Source: Actinomycetes bacterium (GTDB taxonomy: Bacteria; Actinomycetota; Acidimicrobiia; Acidimicrobiales; Acidimicrobiaceae). From it: a stretch of DNA of 58,688 nt. Below, in pieces: positions 18,587 to 26,231 of the stretch. The notes under the pieces are model-generated. The model was not told the origin of the DNA and made no database searches. It saw only the letters and a list, made by a program, of their open reading frames with translations. Both the position numbers and the translations under genes were made by a program. The stretch covers positions 1 through 58,688 of the forward strand of contig JAKAQL010000010.1 in assembly GCA_021822605.1 (NCBI GenBank), in the 5' to 3' direction. How positions within the stretch are numbered: the first letter of the stretch is position 1; each line of letters opens with the position of its first letter.

Positions 18587-19447
18587 ATGGTTCAGGACTT
18601 CGACACATCCCTGGTTGATGCCAAGATAGAGGAAGTTGGGCGCTGGTTCCAAGCCGTCGGCCGTGTGGTGGTTGCTCTCTCTGGAGGAGTCGACTCCGCT
18701 GTCCTTGCTGCGCTGGCCAAGAGGACGCTAGGACACGATGCGCTGGCGGCGACTGCCGTCTCTCCATCGCTGTCTCAAGAAGAACTCGATGGCGTTAGAG
18801 TGTTTGCTCGGCGAGAGTCCTTGAACTTCGTGGAGGTTCAAACCGATGAGATCAGAGACCCAAACTACGTCAAGAACGCGCCAGATCGATGCTATGTCTG
18901 CAAAAGTCACCTCTTCGAAGAGCTGTTGCCCATCGCGCGCCGACGAAATGCCACCATAGTGGTCGGCACCAACCTCGATGACCTAGGTGATTATCGTCCC
19001 GGTTTACAGGCCGCGAAGGAATTTGGAGTGGCCTCACCTTTCGTGGAGTGTGGGGTGAACAAGTGGATGATCCGGTCAATGGCTCGCTCGCTTGGTCTCG
19101 ACAAGATTGCGGAAAAGCCGGCATCAGCGTGCCTGGCCTCTCGGATTCCCTATGGCATGCCGGTTACGATCCAGCGACTCAGTGCAGTCGAGCGTCTTGA
19201 ACGGTTCCTCCATCGGCTGGGTCTCCCGGTAGTGAGGGTACGCCACCATGGAGATATTGCAAGGATCGAACTGCCACCAGAGATGTTCCCCCAAATGTTG
19301 GCCAATCGAGAGCGAATTGCGGCTGAAGCCGAACGGCTTGGATTCCTCTATAGTACGCTCGACTTAGGGGGATTTAGGAGTGGCTCTTTGAATCGGGTGC
19401 TCAGGGGGACAAGCGGCGATGAAAGTGATCGTCAAACTTTGGTATGA
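18587..19447 (+). CDS. larE: LarE-type ATP-dependent sulfur transferase
   Basis: A 286-residue PP-loop enzyme with the pyrophosphatase motif LSGGVDS (31-37). LarE adenylates and then thiolates a pyridinium biscarboxylate mononucleotide to build the nickel-pincer cofactor of lactate racemase and related enzymes. RCYVCKSHLF (Cys102, Cys105), GTNLDDLGDYRPGL and the KPASACLASR stretch with Cys182 are family features; Cys182 should match the sulfur-donating Cys176 of Lactobacillus LarE. The C102/C105/C182 trio may instead hold an iron-sulfur cluster, as described for some LarE. No larB, larC or racemase is in the window. It overlaps the NIL-domain gene by 29 bases. Confidence 0.88.
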   Translation: MVQDFDTSLVDAKIEEVGRWFQAVGRVVVALSGGVDSAVLAALAKRTLGHDALAATAVSPSLSQEELDGVRVFARRESLNFVEVQTDEIRDPNYVKNAPDRCYVCKSHLFEELLPIARRRNATIVVGTNLDDLGDYRPGLQAAKEFGVASPFVECGVNKWMIRSMARSLGLDKIAEKPASACLASRIPYGMPVTIQRLSAVERLERFLHRLGLPVVRVRHHGDIARIELPPEMFPQMLANRERIAAEAERLGFLYSTLDLGGFRSGSLNRVLRGTSGDESDRQTLV

Positions 19448-19664
19448 GGGAACGCTTATTGGTGAACCCATCATTGCTGAACTCGTGAGAAAGTTCGGTG
19501 TGGTTGCCAATATCAACCGCGCGAACGTCGAGGACGATCTCGGTTGGATCGTCTGCACGCTTGAGGGCGATCAACACTCCCTAGGGGACGCGAACGATTG
19601 GCTGGTATCCATTGGCGTGGAGGTGGAGATGATGGAGGAAGGCGGGGACGATGACGCTCGGTGA
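19419..19664 (+). CDS. NIL-domain protein
   Basis: An 81-residue protein consisting of little more than a NIL domain: a beta strand VIVKLWYEG, a helix IIAELVRKFGV, VNIxRAN-like VVANINRAN, and a second half WIVCTLEGDQ...ANDWLVSIGVEVEMM. NIL domains are ACT-like sensors usually found at the C-terminus of methionine ABC-transporter ATPases (MetN) or with 4Fe-4S domains in sulfur metabolism proteins. Here it is free-standing, overlapping larE upstream and the next gene downstream (14 bases), so all three are probably co-translated. A small-molecule sensor or sulfur-carrier accessory role would be a guess. Confidence 0.75.
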   Translation: MKVIVKLWYEGTLIGEPIIAELVRKFGVVANINRANVEDDLGWIVCTLEGDQHSLGDANDWLVSIGVEVEMMEEGGDDDAR

Positions 19665-20013
19665 GCAGGTAACCCAGGAGGAGTTTGAGAATATTTCTGC
19701 AGTCTTTCTTGAGGGGCTCCTGACGGCAATCCCGGCCTATTTTGCGCGAGTCGAAGCCGAGCTAGTCCGCGAGGGCGAGGTTTATCTTGACTGGCTCATT
19801 GAACTGGAGAGCGATGTCGAGTCAGAGTTAGCTCGTTTGTTGAGTGCGCCAGCGGAGACACAGCGAGAACCACCGGTCGGGTTGATTCGTCGGCGGATCT
19901 TAGAAGGGTTGGCCTCCAATGGTTGCTCAGCGAGCATACCAGCTCTACAGCGGCGAGGTCTCTTGCCTGCTAGCGCCGTCGACATCGACTCGGATCTTCA
20001 GCGTTACACCTAG
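19651..20013 (+). CDS. Hypothetical protein in the larE operon
   Basis: A 120-residue acidic, mostly helical protein that I do not recognise. The first 70 residues (to about AxLLSAP) are rich in Glu and Leu with heptad-like spacing and could form a helical bundle; the rest contains RRRILEGLASNGCSASIP and a short C-terminal tail. No membrane segment or signal peptide. It overlaps the NIL-domain gene by 14 bases with a GGAGG-like site (GAAGGCGGGG) upstream of its ATG, and is the last gene of the unit. The overlap makes it a real gene; function is unknown. Confidence 0.65.
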   Translation: MTLGEQVTQEEFENISAVFLEGLLTAIPAYFARVEAELVREGEVYLDWLIELESDVESELARLLSAPAETQREPPVGLIRRRILEGLASNGCSASIPALQRRGLLPASAVDIDSDLQRYT

Positions 20014-20071
20014 CCTGGGGCGTCGCGAAGGCTCGTAGGATGCGTGCACTCACCCAAGAGTCGACGAGGGG

Positions 20072-20260
20072 CTAGTTATCTTTGCGTTTTGGAATCTCCC
20101 ATCCGATCTTGGTGACCCGAGTGCGTGCCTCGTAGAAAAGGCAATCAGGTGGGCAGGCGAACGGAAGATCAAGGTTGGCTTTGAGCCTGCACCTTTGGAT
20201 GCGCTCCCCAGAAGGTAGCGTTTGTAGAACGTAATGTTTGCAGGTCTCTTGAATGGCCAC
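20072..20260 (-). CDS. Small Cys-rich protein, putative metal-binding
   Basis: A 62-residue protein with Cys7-x-His9, Cys24, and Cys36-x3-Cys40 in the context PFACPPDCLFYEAR, an arrangement able to bind zinc or iron. ATG at 20260 has AAGGG 5 bases upstream. The compact sequence, LKAN followed by PFACP..CLF, looks like a conserved actinobacterial small protein family rather than random coding, although I cannot name it. It diverges from the Nudix gene and converges on the larE operon. Confidence that it is coding is moderate to good; no function is proposed. Confidence 0.65.
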   Translation of the reverse strand: MAIQETCKHYVLQTLPSGERIQRCRLKANLDLPFACPPDCLFYEARTRVTKIGWEIPKRKDN

Positions 20261-20310
20261 CCTTGTAGAGTACCAGTCCTAAGCTGATGGGGAGCAAAGG
20301 AAGAAGTCAA

Positions 20311-21015
20311 GTGGGAGATGCGGAACAAAGTGACCAGGGTCTGGCAAGCGATCTGGGGTCAGCGACGGTGCATGAGCTAGCGGAGTGGATCCTATCGCTG
20401 ACCGCTATCGCACGGACCGGCTTAGCCTTTAGTGACTCGCTTTATGAGCGTGAGCGTTACGACGAAGTTCTCAAGGTGGTTGCCAGAATGCAGCAGGTGG
20501 CCATCGCCGAGAACACTGGGGTCGATGCGTCAGTGTTGACCGAGGAGGGGCCACGTGGAGTTCCGGGCTATGTGACGCCCAAGACTGCCGTCGGTGCCAT
20601 CGTGCTTGATTCCTCCCGGCGTATGCTCTTGGTACGTCGGGCAGATAGTGGGGTCTGGTTGTATCCAACGGGCTGGGCAGACGTCGGATACTCGCCAGCA
20701 GAGGTGGTGGTCAAGGAGGTTCAGGAGGAGACGGGCATCCGCTGCACGCCGACGCGTCTGCTTGCGGTTCTTGACGGAATGCGACTGGGGTTTACCCGAG
20801 TGGCAATGTATAGCTCCATCTTCCTTTGTCGAGCCGATGGCGGTGAACTCAAACCTCACCCACTGGAGACCTCAGGAGCGGACTGGTTCGAAATAGACGG
20901 GCTTCCGCCGCGTCTGGAAGCACTCCTAGCACTGCCATGGTTGAGCTGGATCCAACAGGGAACGGAGCCTCCGCTCACCACGTACTTCGATCCCGTGCGA
21001 AGTGATCGGGTCTAA
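20311..21015 (+). CDS. Nudix hydrolase with N-terminal Nudix_N-type domain
   Basis: A protein of about 234 residues. The first 60 or so residues form a helical domain (VHELAEWILSLTAIARTGLAF, YDEVLKVVARMQ) like the N-terminal extension of bacterial ADP-ribose/nucleotide-sugar Nudix enzymes. The Nudix fold begins near VGAIVLD; the box runs GWADVGY...KEVQEETGI. The first glutamate of the box (GX5E) is Tyr and the Arg of REUXEE is Lys, while the metal-binding EE pair is kept. GTG at 20311 with AAGGAAG upstream is preferred; an ATG at 20287 would add 8 residues but lacks a site. Substrate unknown. Confidence 0.8.
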   Translation: MGDAEQSDQGLASDLGSATVHELAEWILSLTAIARTGLAFSDSLYERERYDEVLKVVARMQQVAIAENTGVDASVLTEEGPRGVPGYVTPKTAVGAIVLDSSRRMLLVRRADSGVWLYPTGWADVGYSPAEVVVKEVQEETGIRCTPTRLLAVLDGMRLGFTRVAMYSSIFLCRADGGELKPHPLETSGADWFEIDGLPPRLEALLALPWLSWIQQGTEPPLTTYFDPVRSDRV

Positions 21016-21038
21016 CCGCTAGGTCGCGCAGGGTGCCT

Positions 21039-21893
21039 TTACTCGCCTTGCTGTCTCCGGAGAAAGCGCTCCGCTTCGATGGCGATCGTATCAATCGATG
21101 ATCGCACGTTCAGTTCCTGTTCGTAGTTGGACTCGAGCGAAGAGACATAGGCGACGAGATCGGGGTCGCGAGAGACGAAGTCCTTGACCTCCTGATCGGT
21201 GTCGCCGAGGTCCTCCCTGAGCTCTCGGAAGTCCTCCTCCATGCCGAGGAGGATTTCGAGCTGGCGCAGAAGAGCTAGTGCGGACCGTTGCGCAGGAAAC
21301 TGGCTGAGATAGTGCGGCACTTCGACCCAGAGGGAGACAATCTCAGTGCCATAGCTGACTGAGGCTGACTGGAGCACACTCAAGAAGCCGGTGGGTCCTT
21401 CGTAGCGAGGACTGTCGAGTTGAAGCAGGTCGGCGATGTCAGGAGTGCTTGCATAACCAAAGAGCCTCGGCGGTTTCGTGTGTGGCGCAGGTGCGAGTAG
21501 CGAACCAAGGGTGATCACCCGGTCGACGGCCAGGAGGTTGGCTACCCCAAGCAGCTCTGCCGACGCAGTCTTCCACCGGAACTGTGGTTCGGGTCCAAAG
21601 AGGAAAAAGACCGGTCCGTAGCGCTTTGTAGTCGCTTCGCCGATTACGAGCGTACTCCAGCGAAGTTCGGAGATGCCATGGTGGTCAATGGTTACCATTG
21701 GTCTGACCATTGAGAAGTCATAGAACTTCTCTGGATCGAGGTACGCAAGATCGACCAGCCCAAGTGCTGTAGCGATCTGATTATAGGCAATCGTTGCCGC
21801 ATCGCCCGCATCGGTCCACCCAGAAAGCGCCGCGATGAGCGTCGCGGGCTTTCGGCGCTGGCCAACCCGCCTATGCCAGACGATATCTCTCAT
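21039..21893 (-). CDS. PAC2 family protein
   Basis: A 284-residue cytoplasmic protein of the PAC2 (proteasome assembly chaperone-like) family common in actinobacteria. The N-terminal LIAALSGWTDAGDAATIAYNQI, the YDFSMVRPMVTID block and GPEPQFRW, then LGSLLAPAPHTKPP and YEGPTGFLSVLQ are characteristic. The C-terminus is charged and helical. The bacterial role is unknown, though genomic links to proteasome-related functions are known. The ATG at 21893 has no ribosome site, and a -10-like box sits 7 bases upstream, so a leaderless message is likely. It diverges from the GNAT gene. Confidence 0.85.
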   Translation of the reverse strand: MRDIVWHRRVGQRRKPATLIAALSGWTDAGDAATIAYNQIATALGLVDLAYLDPEKFYDFSMVRPMVTIDHHGISELRWSTLVIGEATTKRYGPVFFLFGPEPQFRWKTASAELLGVANLLAVDRVITLGSLLAPAPHTKPPRLFGYASTPDIADLLQLDSPRYEGPTGFLSVLQSASVSYGTEIVSLWVEVPHYLSQFPAQRSALALLRQLEILLGMEEDFRELREDLGDTDQEVKDFVSRDPDLVAYVSSLESNYEQELNVRSSIDTIAIEAERFLRRQQGE

Positions 21894-21900
21894 CGTATCT

Positions 21901-21929
21901 ATGCTAGTTGCAAAAGGTGAAAATTGAAG
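21901..21929 (-). promoter_or_regulatory. Possible leaderless promoter of the PAC2 gene
   Basis: On the minus strand TAGCAT (21906-21901) ends 7 bases before the ATG, placing the transcript start at the start codon. A weak -35-like TTCAAT lies 16 bases further upstream. The absence of any Shine-Dalgarno site supports leaderless initiation. Confidence 0.35.
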
Positions 21930-21951
21930 GTATGTGAGAGGAGTTTTGGCG

Positions 21952-22401
21952 ATGCTTGAGGATGAATGGCACATCGTGGAACCATCAGAGGGAACTGTCG
22001 AGCTGGTCGAGGCGATAAACTTGCTGTTACCACAGCTATCGCAGCGAGCCCCGCTGCTTACCCTTGAGAGGCTTGCCGAGTTTCTTGCTGCCCCATCGAC
22101 CCATCTCTTTGTCGCTGCCAACCGCCAGGGCAAGATCGGTGGCATGCTGACCTTGGTGGTCTTCCCGATCCTGACCGGCCGACGGGCCTGGGTCGAGGAT
22201 GTGGTCGTGGATGTCTCCTCCCGCGGTGAGGGATTGGGCCGCCTGCTCACCGAGGGAGCCCTACGTGTCGCGCAGGAACTCGGTGTGGCCACGGTCGACC
22301 TTACATCTCGTCCGAGCAGAGTCGCTGCTCATCGACTGTATGAGTCGGCTGGGTTTGGAGTTCGCGACACAAGTGTGTACCGTTTTGTAGTGGAGGCGTA
22401 A
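21952..22401 (+). CDS. GNAT family N-acetyltransferase
   Basis: A 149-residue acetyl-CoA dependent acyltransferase. The core shows LFVAANRQGKIGGMLTLVV, then VEDVVVDVSSRGEGLGRLLTEGAL with the Q/RxxGxG/A pyrophosphate loop (SRGEGLG), and the C-terminal AAHRLYESAGF motif, all in standard order. The substrate cannot be read. ATG at 21952 is preferred, with GGAG 8 bases upstream, over a GTG at 21934. It is followed 38 bases later by citrate synthase on the same strand. Confidence 0.88.
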   Translation: MLEDEWHIVEPSEGTVELVEAINLLLPQLSQRAPLLTLERLAEFLAAPSTHLFVAANRQGKIGGMLTLVVFPILTGRRAWVEDVVVDVSSRGEGLGRLLTEGALRVAQELGVATVDLTSRPSRVAAHRLYESAGFGVRDTSVYRFVVEA

Positions 22402-22439
22402 TAAGAGCCGCGAGACAAGAAGAGGTGGAAGAGGAGAAA

Positions 22440-23708
22440 ATGCCTGATTCGATCACGATCACAGACAACCGTACTGGCGAGACGTTCGAGGTTCCTGTCG
22501 TCGATGGGACAGTATCCGCAGAGCAATGGAACAAACATCTACCTGGTATTTGGTTCCTTGATCCAGCCCTCGCCACGACGGCGATGTCAGAGAGTAGTAT
22601 TTCGTACCTTGACGGGGAGGCCGGGATCCTTCGCTATCGCGGTTACCCGATTGAGCAGCTAGCCGAGAAGTCAACCTACCTGGAGGTTTCGTACCTCTTG
22701 CTCAATGGTGAACTGCCGACAGAGACACAACTTTCGGCTTGGGTCGACGAGGTGACCCACCATACTTTCATTCACGAGAACGTACGAAAGCGTTTTCTAG
22801 AGGGTTTTCATTATGATGCCCATCCCATGGGCATTCTGGTCTCAGCAGTTGCGGCACTCTCGACTTTCTATCTGGACGCGAAGGAGATTTTCGATCCTGA
22901 AGCGCGTCATCGTCAGATCGTGCGGTTGATTGCGAAGATGCCAACGTTGGCAGCAGCGGCCTACCGGTTCTCACAGGGGATGCCTTTTGTCTACCCGGAT
23001 AATGCGTTGAGTTTCCCTGAGAACTTCCTTTCCATGATGTGGAAGATCGCCGAACCTCGGTACGAGGCGGACCCGAGACTGATCAGGGCGGTTGATGTTC
23101 TCTTTATTTTGCATGCTGATCATGAGCAGAACTGCTCTACCACGGCGATGAGAGTAGTTGGTTCGGCGCATTCGGATCCCTACTCCTCGGCAGCAGCGGC
23201 TTGCGCTGCCCTCTATGGGCCACGTCATGGCGGTGCCAACGAGGCGGTAGTCAAGATGCTGACCGAGATCGGCGCCATTGAGAATGTTCCAGATTTTGTT
23301 CGATCGGTCAAAGAGGGGCATGGACGGCTCCAGGGTTTCGGTCATCGCGTCTACAAGAATTATGATCCGCGAGCCAAGATCATCAAGAATGTTGCCTACG
23401 ATGTGTTTGACGTGACTGGCAAGAATCCACTGCTTGACATTGCTCTCAAACTTGAGGAGGTGGCGCTCTCGGACGAGTACTTCATCTCGCGTAAGCTCTA
23501 TCCGAATGTCGATTTCTACTCTGGGCTGATCTACCAGGCGATGGGCTTTCCGGTCGACATGTTCCCAGTCCTGTTTGCGATCCCTCGTATGTCTGGTTGG
23601 TTGGCACACTGGCAAGAGCTGCTGGATCAAGACGCCAAGATCGCTCGACCGCGCCAGCGCTATATCGGTGCTGACAAGCGCGACTTCGTACCGATGGCTG
23701 ATAGGTAG
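22440..23708 (+). CDS. gltA: Citrate synthase
   Basis: A 422-residue type II citrate synthase that condenses acetyl-CoA with oxaloacetate at the entry of the TCA cycle. Landmarks are GILRYRGYPIEQLAE near residue 65, ILHADHEQNCSTTAMRVVGS with the first catalytic His near 230, GPRHGGANE near 264 and GFGHRVYKNYDPRA with the second catalytic His near 305; the catalytic Asp lies in NVDFYSG. The ATG at 22440 is preferred over a GTG at 22425. The gene ends at a long perfect hairpin shared with the convergent thioesterase gene. isocitrate dehydrogenase of the same pathway is at 4.1 kb. Confidence 0.97.
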   Translation: MPDSITITDNRTGETFEVPVVDGTVSAEQWNKHLPGIWFLDPALATTAMSESSISYLDGEAGILRYRGYPIEQLAEKSTYLEVSYLLLNGELPTETQLSAWVDEVTHHTFIHENVRKRFLEGFHYDAHPMGILVSAVAALSTFYLDAKEIFDPEARHRQIVRLIAKMPTLAAAAYRFSQGMPFVYPDNALSFPENFLSMMWKIAEPRYEADPRLIRAVDVLFILHADHEQNCSTTAMRVVGSAHSDPYSSAAAACAALYGPRHGGANEAVVKMLTEIGAIENVPDFVRSVKEGHGRLQGFGHRVYKNYDPRAKIIKNVAYDVFDVTGKNPLLDIALKLEEVALSDEYFISRKLYPNVDFYSGLIYQAMGFPVDMFPVLFAIPRMSGWLAHWQELLDQDAKIARPRQRYIGADKRDFVPMADR

Positions 23709-23716
23709 CTATTATT

Positions 23717-23752
23717 GGCTTGCTGCTCAGGATTCTCGCTGAGCAGCAAGCC
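23717..23752. terminator. Bidirectional hairpin between gltA and tesB
   Basis: GGCTTGCTGCTCAG and CTGAGCAGCAAGCC form a perfect 14-bp stem around an 8-base loop. It fills the 45-base gap between two convergent stop codons, so it probably ends both transcripts, although neither side has a real T-run. Confidence 0.8.
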
Positions 23753-23753
23753 G

Positions 23754-24608
23754 TCAAGCCCTCACCCTGATGAGACCTTCTTGGGCTACCGACAGGAGGA
23801 GCCTTCCTGCGCGGTCATACATTCTTCCTTGGGCAAGTCCTCGTGAGTGCTGTGTGGTGGGGCTCACCATGTCATAGAGGAACCAGTCGTCTGCTCTTGC
23901 GCGACGGTGAAACCACATCGCATGATCAAGGCTCGCAGCAAAGATCCTCTGATCCATCCAGGACAGCTGATGGGGGAGTAGGGTGCTGTCGAGCAGGGTC
24001 ATGTCTGAGGCATAGGCGAAGAGACAGGCATGAAGGAGGGGCAGGTTTGGAAGTTCGCCATCTGCCCGAAGCCAAATCATCTGCTGAGGCTTGCGGGGCT
24101 GTGGCTGTTTCGCCATGGTAGGTGGAAGGACATAACGAATATCGAAAGGTCGTGGACGATCGTACCATTCGCCCATCGACTCCGCCCACGGCGCCATCGT
24201 CTCCTCGAAATCAGGCAGGCTGAGTGGATCAGGGACTAGAGGCGCCTCGACTTGATGCTCGAGTCCGTCCTCTTCAATTTGGAATGACGCCGACAGGTTG
24301 AAGATGGGTTTGCCGTGCTGAATGGCCAGCACACGGCGAGTGCTGAAGCTTCTCCCATCGCGGATACGTTCCACCTCGTAGAGGAGCGGAATGGTTGGAT
24401 CGCCGGGCCGAATGAAGTAGGCGTGCAGGCTATGCACAGCTCGATCGCTTGACACTGTTCGCCCTGCTGCGACCAGTGCCTGACCGGCAACTTGCCCGCC
24501 GAAAACGCGCTGGCGATCCTCTCTGGGGCTCTGTCCTCGAAAGATGTTGACCTCGATCGGTTCAAGATCCAGTAGGGCGATAAGATCATCGAGGGCCTTG
24601 GACACCAT
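23754..24608 (-). CDS. tesB: Acyl-CoA thioesterase II
   Basis: A 284-residue double hot-dog thioesterase that hydrolyses acyl-CoA to fatty acid and CoA. RVFGGQVAGQALVAAGRTV near residue 33, VHSLHAYFIRPGD near 58, SFSTRRVLAIQ near 87, and in the second hot-dog DMTLLDSTLLPH followed by SLDHAMWFHR near 228 (catalytic Asp region) are TesB signatures, and the length fits. ATG at 24608 follows AGGAGA closely; the next codon is GTG (24605), which has slightly better spacing. It converges on gltA and diverges from gtrA. Confidence 0.95.
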   Translation of the reverse strand: MVSKALDDLIALLDLEPIEVNIFRGQSPREDRQRVFGGQVAGQALVAAGRTVSSDRAVHSLHAYFIRPGDPTIPLLYEVERIRDGRSFSTRRVLAIQHGKPIFNLSASFQIEEDGLEHQVEAPLVPDPLSLPDFEETMAPWAESMGEWYDRPRPFDIRYVLPPTMAKQPQPRKPQQMIWLRADGELPNLPLLHACLFAYASDMTLLDSTLLPHQLSWMDQRIFAASLDHAMWFHRRARADDWFLYDMVSPTTQHSRGLAQGRMYDRAGRLLLSVAQEGLIRVRA

Positions 24609-24641
24609 TCTCCTATCTGCGCCCTCCGTTGAGGGCCATGG

Positions 24642-24669
24642 TTATCAACCGCTATGGAGCGACTAGGAT
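24642..24669 (+). promoter_or_regulatory. Predicted leaderless promoter of gtrA-cobT
   Basis: TTATCA (24642-24647) and TAGGAT (24664-24669) are separated by 16 bases. The expected transcription start, 7 bases after the -10 box, coincides with the GTG start codon of gtrA, which has no Shine-Dalgarno site. Confidence 0.45.
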
Positions 24670-24675
24670 TGCTCC

Positions 24676-25158
24676 GTGCAGTCGCTCTATCGCACAGTCT
24701 ATGGCTGGTTGGTCGCCAAGGTCGGCCTTAAAGCCATTAAGTACGCGCTTGCCTCTGCGGTGTCGGTTGTCGTCACAGAGGTCGTGCTGTTCCTTGTCTT
24801 TGGTGCATTTCGCCTCTTCTCCGCTGAGGTATCCAACATCGTGGCTACCGGTGTGGCCGCAGTTCCCTCATACTACCTGAACCGGAACTGGGCTTGGGGC
24901 AAGTCTGGCAAGTCACACTTCCTCCGTGAGATCGTCCCTTTCTGGACGCTCGCATTTATTGGGCTCGCGCTTTCGCTGATCACTGTCGGTCTGGCGCAAT
25001 CGTTTGCACAGGCCCATGGCCTTTCGCACCTTATGGATGCCCTCTTCGTGAACTTTGCATCGTTGGTTGCGTTTGGTGTGGTATGGATTGGTAAGTTCTT
25101 CATCTTCAACATTTGGCTTTTTGTAGAGACACCAAGCAGCGAGGTAGGGCCACTATGA
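24676..25158 (+). CDS. GtrA-like membrane protein
   Basis: A 160-residue protein of the GtrA family with four membrane helices (about 19-42, 50-68, 84-107, 120-148). LIKYALAS-like IKYALASAVSVVVTEVVLF and the loop PSYYLNRNWAWG are typical; GtrA proteins are proposed to help flip lipid-linked sugars in cell-surface polysaccharide synthesis. The GTG start is probably leaderless. Its TGA overlaps the ATG of cobT (ATGA), an unexpected pairing of a surface-sugar protein with a cobalamin enzyme. Confidence 0.82.
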   Translation: MQSLYRTVYGWLVAKVGLKAIKYALASAVSVVVTEVVLFLVFGAFRLFSAEVSNIVATGVAAVPSYYLNRNWAWGKSGKSHFLREIVPFWTLAFIGLALSLITVGLAQSFAQAHGLSHLMDALFVNFASLVAFGVVWIGKFFIFNIWLFVETPSSEVGPL

Positions 25159-26207
25159 ATGTATCCAGAGAGGAAAGCAGTCGGTCGCTTGACCGTTCCG
25201 CGATGGAGGCTGCCAAGCAGTTGCACGGTCGGTTGACCAAGCCTGCTGGGTCATTGGGTCGATTGGAGGACTTGGGAGTGCAACTAGCCGGCATTAGCCG
25301 CGCCTGTCCTCCTCGTGTCCCAAGGCAACCGATGGTTGCGATAGCAGCGGGGGACCATGGGGTTTTAGCTGAGGGAGTCTCTCCGTGGCCCCAGGAGGTT
25401 ACGGCGCAGATGATCCAGAACTTTCTTGCCGGAGGCGCTGCAATCAATGTACTCGCAGACGAAGTCGGTGCGCAGGTCGTCGTGGTTGACTGTGGTGTTG
25501 CTGCGACGTTTCCGGCGTCTCCAATGTTACACACCGTTAAACGAGCTCGTATGACGGGGAATATCCATGTCGAACCAGCGATGCCCGAGGCTGTTGCCGT
25601 GGCCCTCATCGAGGAGGGTAGGCAGTTTGCCTTGGACCAAGCCTCGCGTGGGATTGATCTCTTCTTGACTGGAGATATGGGGATAGGCAATACTACGCCA
25701 TCGGCAGCGCTTATCGCGACTGTCTGTGGCGTGAGTGCTGTCCAGGTGACGGGCCGCGGTACCGGTGTCGATGACCATACGTTCGCAAAAAAGACGGCAA
25801 TTGTTGCGCAGGTTGTTGAGTCCTACCATGGCGATCGTTCGAACGCCCCGCAACTTCTGGCGCGTATGGGAGGCTTTGAACACGCCTTTCTTGCCGGACT
25901 GATTCTCGGCGCTTCGGAGGAGCGCGTTCCCGTGATTCTCGACGGTGTCATCGCTATCGCAGCTGCATTGTTGGCCGTCCTAGAGGCTCCAACGGCTGTG
26001 GGCTATCTCATTGCAGGACATCGTTCCGTTGAGCCAGGCGCCTCGGTTGGACTAGCCCATCTCGGACTAGAGCCTCTACTGGACCTTCAACTTCGTTTGG
26101 GGGAAGGAACGGGGGCTGTGTTGGCCGTTCCGATGGTCCGCTCGTCCGCGCGCATACTCGCTGAAATGGCAACCTTTGACGCAGCAGGAGTGACCGAAAA
26201 AGGTTAG
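25155..26207 (+). CDS. cobT: Nicotinate-nucleotide--dimethylbenzimidazole phosphoribosyltransferase
   Basis: A 350-residue enzyme that transfers phosphoribose from nicotinate mononucleotide to the lower-ligand base of cobalamin. Signatures are RLTKPAGSLGRLEDLGVQLAG near residue 27, AAGDHGV near 60, the GDMGIGNTTPSAA loop near 175, and LRLGEGTGA near 317, containing the catalytic glutamate. The ATG at 25155 overlaps the gtrA stop. No other cobalamin gene is in the window, so it may serve lower-ligand activation during salvage or late synthesis. Confidence 0.95.
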   Translation: MNVSREESSRSLDRSAMEAAKQLHGRLTKPAGSLGRLEDLGVQLAGISRACPPRVPRQPMVAIAAGDHGVLAEGVSPWPQEVTAQMIQNFLAGGAAINVLADEVGAQVVVVDCGVAATFPASPMLHTVKRARMTGNIHVEPAMPEAVAVALIEEGRQFALDQASRGIDLFLTGDMGIGNTTPSAALIATVCGVSAVQVTGRGTGVDDHTFAKKTAIVAQVVESYHGDRSNAPQLLARMGGFEHAFLAGLILGASEERVPVILDGVIAIAAALLAVLEAPTAVGYLIAGHRSVEPGASVGLAHLGLEPLLDLQLRLGEGTGAVLAVPMVRSSARILAEMATFDAAGVTEKG

Positions 26208-26231
26208 CTGGCTGGGCTGAATTGTCGTCGT

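Noticed and set aside
22971-23630. 219-codon frame antisense to citrate synthase
   Set aside because: It overlaps the conserved core of gltA and has no family resemblance.
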